Assembly (NCBI GenBank): GCA_028551475.1
Contig: CM052362.1
Span: 1,744,166-1,808,165, forward strand
Source of the DNA: Casuarina equisetifolia
Taxonomy: Eukaryota > Streptophyta > Magnoliopsida > Fagales > Casuarinaceae
Direction: 5' to 3'
DNA length: 64,000 nucleotides
Positions 57,362 through 64,000 of this stretch are shown here, piece after piece. Position 1 is the stretch's first letter. Each line of letters opens with the position of its first letter. The notes under the pieces are model-generated. The model was given only the letters and a program-made list of their open reading frames with translations. It ran no database searches and was not told the origin of the DNA. The translations under genes and the position numbers were made by a program.

Positions 57362-60063
57362 TTCAAAGCCTTTGTTCCTGACACTTTTTAGGGCAATTGT
57401 GTGATCACTATTGCCCATTTGATTAATTGCATGCCATCACGAGTTTTTGGCAGGAAGACACTTTTCAAGGTGCTCTTTAGGAAGTGTCTTGAGACTAGTC
57501 ACCTTCATGTTTTCGGTTATCTTTGCGCTGCCACCATAATCGGCCCCTAGTACAGGTTGAGTCCCTAAGCCACTCGTTGCATTTTCATGGGTTACCTTCC
57601 TTTGCAAAAAGGGTATTATGTTTAAAGACCCATCAACTAATCAGTTCTTTATCAATTATGATGTGGTTTTTCATGAGGATATTTTTCCTTCTAAGTCTCA
57701 ATTATCTCATAATCCTTTTGTTAAGTCTTCTGATAGGTCTCACTGGTTATTTTTTTAGGATGATGTGGTACCTTCCCCGCCCATGGTGATTTTTGCTCTG
57801 GCTCTTGTTAATCTATCTTCTTAACCCCCACTATCTCCACCTTCCCTGACTCCCATGGACCCAGTATCATTGGAACCTGCGCACTCATCCTTGGCGTTGG
57901 ACACTTCAATTGAGCTACCTTTATGTGCTGGATTGGAGTCTACCTCTACAATAATGCTGTCCTCTTCACCAAGCCCTGTTACTAATAATTCGGTGGCCAT
58001 TGTTCCTTATATGGCTCCTCTAATTAACTTTTCATCTATACTAGTTTCTAGGTTTTCCACCTATGCCTTCTATTATGGCTCCTCGCCATACTGGCTATGC
58101 CACTTAACTCTTCACTTGGACCAAGGACTACATCTACTCTGGCATGGATTCTCTAAGGACTCATTATCCCATTTCTTCTTATGTCAACTTTGCTTGGCTT
58201 TCTACAAATCATTTCTATTGCGTCAGTTAGATTTCTGTGGAGACAGAACTTTACTCTTACTATGAGGTTGCTTGGGATGCACAATGGCAATAGGCCATGA
58301 TGGACAAACTTTGAGCCCTCGTTGACAACCGTACTTGGGATGTTGTTCCTTAACCTTTTCATCAGTGACCCATTAGTTGTAAATGGGTTTATAAGATCAA
58401 ATATAAGGCTAATAGTTTTGTTTAATGTTATAAAGCTCAACTCATGGCTAAAGGTTACACTTAGTAAGGAAGTTTTGACTATTAGGACAACTTATCTTTT
58501 GTTGCCAAGGAAGGTACTATACGTACTTTCTTAGCTGTTGCCACCTTATGTGATTGGTCCTTTCATTAAATAGAGGTCCATAATGCTTTTCCCCATGGTG
58601 ATTTAGATGAGGAGATCTATATAAGACTTCCACCAGGATTACGTAGACAAGGGGAGTTTAGGGTTTGTTGTCTCCATAAATCCTTTTATTGACTCAAATA
58701 GGCTTCTTAGCAATAGTATGCTAAGTTCACTCTTGCTTTCACTTCCGCCCATTTTTTATAGTCTTAACATGATTATGCTTTATTCATATAGCAGAAAGGT
58801 AATTCCTCCATATACTTATTAATCTATGTTAATGATATTTTGATCATGGGAAATGACATCCTAGCCATTGAGCGTTTTAAGAAATTTATGCATTCTACAT
58901 TTCACATTAAGGATTTGGGACCGCCAAAATATTATTTAGGCATTAAGATTGCTTGTTTAGAAAAGGGGATTTGTCGTAGACAACATAAGTTTATTTTGGA
59001 AATTATCTACAGTGTTGGGTTATCTGGATGCAAACCTGTTGTTATTCCTTTTGAGCATAATCTAAACCTCATAACACTTGAGTATGATGTCAAAGTATCC
59101 CCATTAAATGCGAACTCTCCTCCCAAGGATCCTTTAAGTTTTTAGAGACTAGTTGGAAAATTTATTTACCTCACTATGATGAGACCTGACATTTGCTATG
59201 TCGTTCAAATCCTTAGTCAATTCATGAAAAATCCAAAACAATCGTACATGAATGCAACCTTGAAAGTTGTAAAATACTTGAAAAGATGTCTAGGGATTAG
59301 GAATTCCTTTATCTAGAGATTGCAACATGGAAATGACAGCTTATTATGACACTGATTATGCTACTTGTCTTATGAGTAGGAGATCAACTATAAGATTTTA
59401 TATCAAACTTGGAAATTCTTTGTTTTCGTGGAAAACAAAGAAATAGTCAACTATCTCGTTGTCATTTGCCAAATTTGAGTATCATGTCATGGTTAAGACT
59501 ACTTGTGAAGTTATTTCATTGAGAGGACTTCTTCAAGATTTGAGAGTTCGTACAAGGTGACCTATTATTCTCTTTTGCAACAATGATGCCGCCCTTAAAC
59601 TTGCTATGAACCCTATGGTTCATGAAATGACAAAACAAATCAAAGTAGATTGTCATTTCACAAGAGATAAGATTCAAGGAGTTATCAAGACAAAAGAAAT
59701 TTAAACTACTAAACAACTTGCTAATGTCTTTACCAAAGACAACATGCGCATTTATTAAGTAAGCTTGGCGTATTTGGTGTCTACAAACCACCTAAACTGG
59801 TAGCTTGAAGGGGAGCGTTGGAGTGTCTACAAACCACTAATATATTTTCCTAATATTGGCTGATTATTCTTTCCATAGGGCATAGTCTATTTAAGGAATT
59901 AATTGTACAAATAGTAGAAGAATATTTACTTTATTTGTCTATATTTTTCCATGTTGGTCCATCCTTGTATTATAAAAGGATGAACTCTGTATGTAATTGT
60001 TCCAGAAAGCAATATACAGATTCTCAAAAGCCTTTATGCCTTTCCTCACTTACCTTTGTGACA

Positions 60064-60468
60064 CTTTCTAGTGTGTATTGAGACTTGTAGAGTTTTCTTG
60101 CTCTCTTGTACACAGTTGGTGGGAATTTTACCAGTTTCAGCGTGATCTAGTGTGGTAATTTACAAGCCGTTCCTCCCATTGCCGAACCCTTACGTCGGAG
60201 GTCCAGCTCCGTTTCTCCGTATTCCAATTTGTAAGAAACCATCTGAGGGAATTTTGATATTTTTTGGATTGTTCCACAGAGGGTTCGAGTAAAAGAAAAA
60301 ACATCTGTTTAACATGAATTCCAATTCGACACTTGTTTTACTCGAATCTTTATGAATCTATACGAAAAAGTCTGCTCCAATGCTGTCTTTGCCAAATTAT
60401 CCGTAAAGACCGTGATGTGATGTCTGTTCTGCTCCTTTTGTGTTAATAGTGGAGGAAGCGTCTATTAG
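60064..60468 (+). other. Leader continuation, copy f
   Basis: From CTTTCTAGTGTGTATTGAG through GCCGTTCCTCCCATTGCCG, TTTCTCCGTATTCC, GGTTCGAGTAAAAG and TTGTGTTAATAG. It stops at 60,468, just before where the ATG exon should start, and runs into module U. No coding exon. Confidence 0.6.
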
Positions 60469-60478
60469 TTTTAAACCC

Positions 60479-61680
60479 AACAACGATTCCAAATTTTTTT
60501 GTTAAAAACTAAATGCAAACCTACACTTGAGACTTCATTTTATCTTTTTCTTGCTTCTGTTATTAAAAATTTTGACTCTCATTTTAGTTATTATCAACTG
60601 AATATATACTGAAAGTATAGAATCAAGAGTACTCTTCCTCTCAAATCCTTTTTATGCTCCCCCAAATCCTATACCTTGGCTAAACACATAACTATAGATT
60701 TTAAATAATCACAAAATAGACAAAATTGTCTTCCCTTTGCCATTGTTAACAAATAAGAATGAAGGCTTTAGATAAGGAATAGCTCTCAAATCTTCATTCG
60801 GGACCAATCTCCTAAAATATTAGCTTTCTTAAGGCAATCTAGCAAGATTCCACATACTTGGCAAAGAAAACAATAAAGCTAAAACATTTTAAAATAGTGA
60901 AATCTCATGAAGTTTAGTAAAACATTTATAATTTTTTTTTGAAAGGTAAGCTTGCATTAATAGAATTTAGTATCCAAAAGCATAAAGATGTACCCAACAT
61001 TACAAAAGTTACTATAACTATGAAAAAGTAAAAGTTGAAAGTTTCCAAATTTCATTTAGTACATTTATAAATTTATTTGTGTCAATTTGATTAATAATGC
61101 TTAGTTTTAAATAACTCAAACAAAGGTACCAAGAGCTATACTACTCTCATTCTATCTTTGTCATTCCTAGTGGCCTATCATGCCAACCATTCAATGTTTA
61201 GAAAAAAAAAAAAACTAAATTCACCACATGCAAAAATAAGGTCTTAAAAATTAACAACCTAACTATTCTCAGCATCTACATCAACCCCATTCCTAATTGT
61301 TCTCTCTCTCTTTCTTTACTGGCTGCTCTTTCTTGGCCGGCTACTCTCTTTTTCTTGGCCAGCTCTTTTCTTTGGCCGACAACTGCAACACAAGGCAATA
61401 CCCCTTCTATTGCTAAAACCAAGCAGCAGTAGCTACTCACGATAGCACACTGCACGCACGACCCTCAGCAGCAATTTCTCTCAACCGCCGGTAGCAACCT
61501 CACAAGGGTTAGGAAATCCAAAGACAAATCTAACGACAAGATTACAATATTGTTCCCATTACCTACACTAATTTGGAATATATCCTAGGGTTAAATTGAC
61601 AATTTTATCCTCTCTATTTATTACAAATCCTAACATATTTGTATGACATTTAAGGCAATTATGATGCTTTTCAGATTGAT
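60479..61680. repeat. Module U, copy 3
   Basis: Parallel to 27,549-28,960 and 50,636-51,960. No shared open frame. The neighbouring ALEG segment (61,799) lacks the small retroelement insertion, so this copy split off before that insertion. Confidence 0.55.
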
Positions 61681-61798
61681 TAATTGAGAGTCAGCTAGAA
61701 TTAAAAGCAGAAAATGATTGCTTCAAAAAGAAATTTCTAATCTATGCTACTCTTTTTCTTTCTGTTTTACATCTATTATGCTATATTTGTGTTACAGG

Positions 61799-62350
61799 CG
61801 TTGGAAGGTGCCATATGTTCCATCAGGGATTCCATTTTATTATTAAGAAATCACCGTAGGAGCTAAGTCCACGAAGTTGTACCTGAAAGTTCTCAGATAG
61901 CTAGTGACTAGATCAGCTTACAAATTGAATAATTGTAACGTGGGCACTTAGACAGGCACGGTACAGAAAAATACTCCATGTTTTGCTCACTACTTCTGGA
62001 AAAAGTCTGTGCAGGCAAAAATTAATACATTACAGGCAAATTACCCCGAGATTCTTGTTCCGCGGCGTATGAAGGATCCATTGACAATTCCTCTTCATAG
62101 TTGAAGTCTTTGGTTAACGTGAAGAAAGTATAACTTTCACATGACTTAACGAAAAATCAGTATCAAGGTTCACATTTGGAGTCAATAGTTGTAAAATTTT
62201 ATAAATGATGACTCAAATTTTACGTATCTTACAAAAAACGCAATGGAGGAGGGATGCGGAAAGACTGCCGGGCTCTTAAGAAAGAGTCCTTCAGGACAGC
62301 CAGATTTTTTTCTCAATTTATTCCATATATATGTATGAGACCTTAGGCTG
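61799..62350 (+). other. ALEG segment and upstream module, copy 6
   Basis: ALEG reads ALEGAICSIRDSILLLRNH then stops. The upstream module with CTCTTAAGAAAGAGTCCTTC (62,274-62,293) and a weak TATA (CCATATATATG at 62,323) follow. Homology ends at ~62,350 (ACCTTAGGC), before any leader. Confidence 0.5.
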
Positions 62351-62560
62351 CACTTCACTTGAAACTTTAGACTTCATTTACATAAAGAATTGGGCTTGGT
62401 TAGACGCAATTTGTATTTTTAAAACGGATGGTTGCTTAAGCCCTTGTCCAAATATAAATAAAACAAATAGAAAGGCATTTTGTTATTTTTTAAAAGTAAG
62501 ATTCACTATATGCATCACCAAAATGAATGTAGGAGTACTCATATTTGTAAATGGTGAGTG
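62350..62560. other. Unassigned sequence
   Basis: Lies between the TATA region and the copia fragment. The 76-codon frame starting at 62,331 overlaps it and shows no recognisable motif. Confidence 0.3.
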
Positions 62561-63930
62561 AAAAGGTATACCAACTAGATCTCCATGCCTAGCGATATAT
62601 TTTTATAAGTTAACCTTGTACTTCATAAGGGATATAGTCTTTAATCCATCTACAATTTAATTTTTTGCCAACAAGGATGTAGTGTGCTTCATAAGGATAT
62701 CTTCCTTTTTTAGATTTAATTATCTTTGACTACATAGCCTAGTTAAGAAGCTATCTCTCAACCTTATTTATATGAGGAGAAGCCTAATGGAACCTATGCT
62801 ACTAAACTCCAATGGTCCCCTATAATTGAAGCAGCCTACTACCAATCCTTTGCTAGGACTCCCTAATGTAGATTCTTCATTGTTTGAGATTACTAATGAA
62901 TCTCTGCCCATGCCAACATCTAAGCTTTCGGTTAGTTCTTCACCTATAGCACCTCCTATCTTTGACTCTAATGAGTTGTTAGCTATTGTCTTAATTAAGG
63001 CCCTTCTTGTTGCTCCTTAACACTCAAGCTATGCCACTTGGCTCTCATGCAACCAATGATTATATTTGAATTCCTTAGGTACTAATTATCCAATTTTTTC
63101 CTATGTTAGTTTTGTTAGACTCTCATCTAACACTTGTGCTACGTTAGTTGCATATCTAAGAAGTAGGAATGTTCTTCTTACCATGAAGTGGTTAAGATCA
63201 CCCAAACAATAGGTCATGGAGGTTGAGCTCTATGTTTTTATGGAGTATCACACTCGAAAGATGGCACCTATGCCTTCTTATCTTACAGTCACTAGGCTTG
63301 ATATATGCTACGTCATTTAGATCCTCAACCAATTCATGCATTGATTAAAAGTAGTCCAACATAATGTAGAGTTGAAAGTTGTAAAGTGTTTAAAGGGATG
63401 TCTAGGATTGAGAATACTTTTGTCTTAAAAAATGCAATATTAAGATGATGGCTTATAGTGACATAAACTACACCACCTTCACTATGAGTAAGATATCCAC
63501 CACCAAATTTTGTATTTAGGAGATTTTCTACCATCAAGAAAGAGAAAGATATAACCACTTGTATTAATATCCCCAGCTGAATTTGAATATCAACAATGGT
63601 TAAAACAATTTGTGAAATAGTTCACATGTAAGGTCTACTTCAAGATCTTAAAGTATGGATAAGAAGACTAACTATTTTATTACGTTACAATGATGAAGCT
63701 CTTAAATTTGTGGGGAATCTAATACTCCATGAAAGAATGAATCATATAGGAGTTGACTAGCACTTTACTGGAGAAAAAATTTAAGAAGACATAATCAAGA
63801 CAAAAGAATGAGAATAAAAAAATAGCATGTGGATATTCTTACCAAACCATATGTTAGAAGCAATGCACGCATCTACTGAGCAAGGTTAGTAGTGTATTCA
63901 ACATCTCTAAGTTGCAAGTTTAAAGGGAAG
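62560..63930 (+). mobile_element. 3' part of a decayed copia element
   Basis: Begins in sequence matching the integrase C-terminal part of the old Copia (around 57,540-57,700). It jumps across most of RT to the TRLDICYVI..LNQFMH region (~63,290), then RNase H (~63,420-63,760), the polyprotein tail and a purine tract (AAAGGGAAG, 63,922-63,930). An internal deletion and many breaks make it an old fossil of the same family group as 52,991-60,063. Confidence 0.7.
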
Positions 63931-64000
63931 TGTTGGAGGTAGTTGCTACTTTTGATTATTTCCTTGGTAGTCTCTTAATAGTTTTTATGGTTAGACTTAA
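63931..64000 (+). mobile_element. Start of 3' LTR, runs off the window
   Basis: TGTTGGAGGTAGTTGC follows the purine tract, and the LTR continues past the right edge. The first bases resemble the TGTTGGAG start of the old Copia's LTR. Confidence 0.6.

Larger units (their letters stand above)
52991..60063 (+). mobile_element. Old Ty1/copia element with nested insertions
   Basis: 5' LTR 52,991-53,227 (237 bp) and 3' LTR 59,816-60,063 (248 bp), both ending TTTGTGACA. Primer site TGGTATCAAGAGCC is at 53,228, and the target duplication is TTTTC/CTTTC; the related intact leader at 23,007 reads ACGCTTTCTAATG. Parts: gag with zinc-knuckle remains (~53,340-54,890), protease region (~56,250-56,480), pre-integrase (~56,750), integrase (~56,900-57,700), RT (~58,250-59,060), RNase H (~59,330-59,760), purine tract (GAAGGGGAG). 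LTR identity is about 87 % by eye, an age of several million years. Badly decayed with dozens of breaks. A solo LTR (54,896-56,143) and a SINE (57,232-57,361) sit inside it. Related to the young Copia but a different family. Confidence 0.9.
48050..60440. repeat. Right copy of segmental duplication D2
   Basis: Matches 24,350-30,790 once the antisense copia (49,681-50,636) and the old Copia (52,991-60,063) are set aside. Bases 48,050-48,260 are the antisense copia remnant and 48,290-49,680 are modules M4/M5 with no gene. Confidence 0.75.

Noticed and set aside
57203-57418. Minus-strand frame of 71 codons and an apparent tRNA-like gene
   Set aside because: The frame is a translation of the SINE. 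The A and B boxes belong to the SINE head, and the sequence cannot fold into a complete tRNA cloverleaf with an anticodon stem that I can see.

Overview
This window is nuclear DNA of a flowering plant. It is AT-rich, has GT-AG introns and plant Ty1/copia retrotransposons that are primed at a TGGTATCA site, and carries a tRNA-derived SINE and a plant L1-type LINE remnant. I cannot name the species. I see no rRNA, functional tRNA, CRISPR or bacterial-type genes and no long host gene. The window is a repeat-on-repeat landscape built by duplicating one composite unit and filling it with transposons.

Host part. A module made of a conserved upstream region, a TATA box, a long transcribed-looking leader and three small exons occurs in about a dozen full or broken copies. 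Four copies keep all three exons: a (11,817-12,569), c (23,452-24,287), b (30,856-31,618, broken) and d (43,188-43,940). Exons of 150, 96 and 99 nt, all phase 0, would encode a 114-residue protein that starts MGNANKG. I do not recognise it. Exon 2 is a duplicate of exon 1. Substitutions between copies look close to neutral, so whether the protein is made is open.

Duplications. Bases 1-12,917 match 36,596-44,288. Bases ~24,350-30,790 match ~48,050-60,440. Bases 11,486-14,500 match 30,530-33,515. An upstream module recurs near 4.4-5.7, 15.8-16.9, 17.7-18.8, 41.6-42.9 and 47.6-48.0 kb. An unidentified ~1.3 kb module recurs at 27.5, 50.6 and 60.5 kb.

Mobile elements, left to right. There is an LTR end (1-93) and an LTR with primer site (3,743). 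A very young Copia element lies at 5,718-11,485 with a GGTTA target duplication. Short antisense copia remnants follow each gene copy. An LTR-like piece lies at 17,056-17,269, a solo LTR at 18,850-19,371 (target duplication CCCTT) and a fold-back element at 19,607-19,800. An antisense copia RT remnant follows (20.7-21.5 kb), then an L1-type endonuclease remnant (26.9-27.2 kb), a solo LTR nested in another small insertion (29,395-29,880) and a 5'-truncated copia (33,516-36,690). Two further LTR copies lie at 40,086 and 44,990, and a ~1.27 kb LTR-like block at 46,381-47,646. Another antisense copia lies at 49.7-50.6 kb. An old Copia at 52,991-60,063 carries a nested solo LTR (54,896-56,143) and a SINE (57,232-57,361). 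The 3' part of one more copia runs off the right edge (62,560-64,000).

Notable patterns: independent elements have repeatedly landed in the promoter/leader part of the module; paralogous empty sites date several insertions; and one leader copy is preceded by its own inverted copy across a TA/TG repeat, giving a hairpin.
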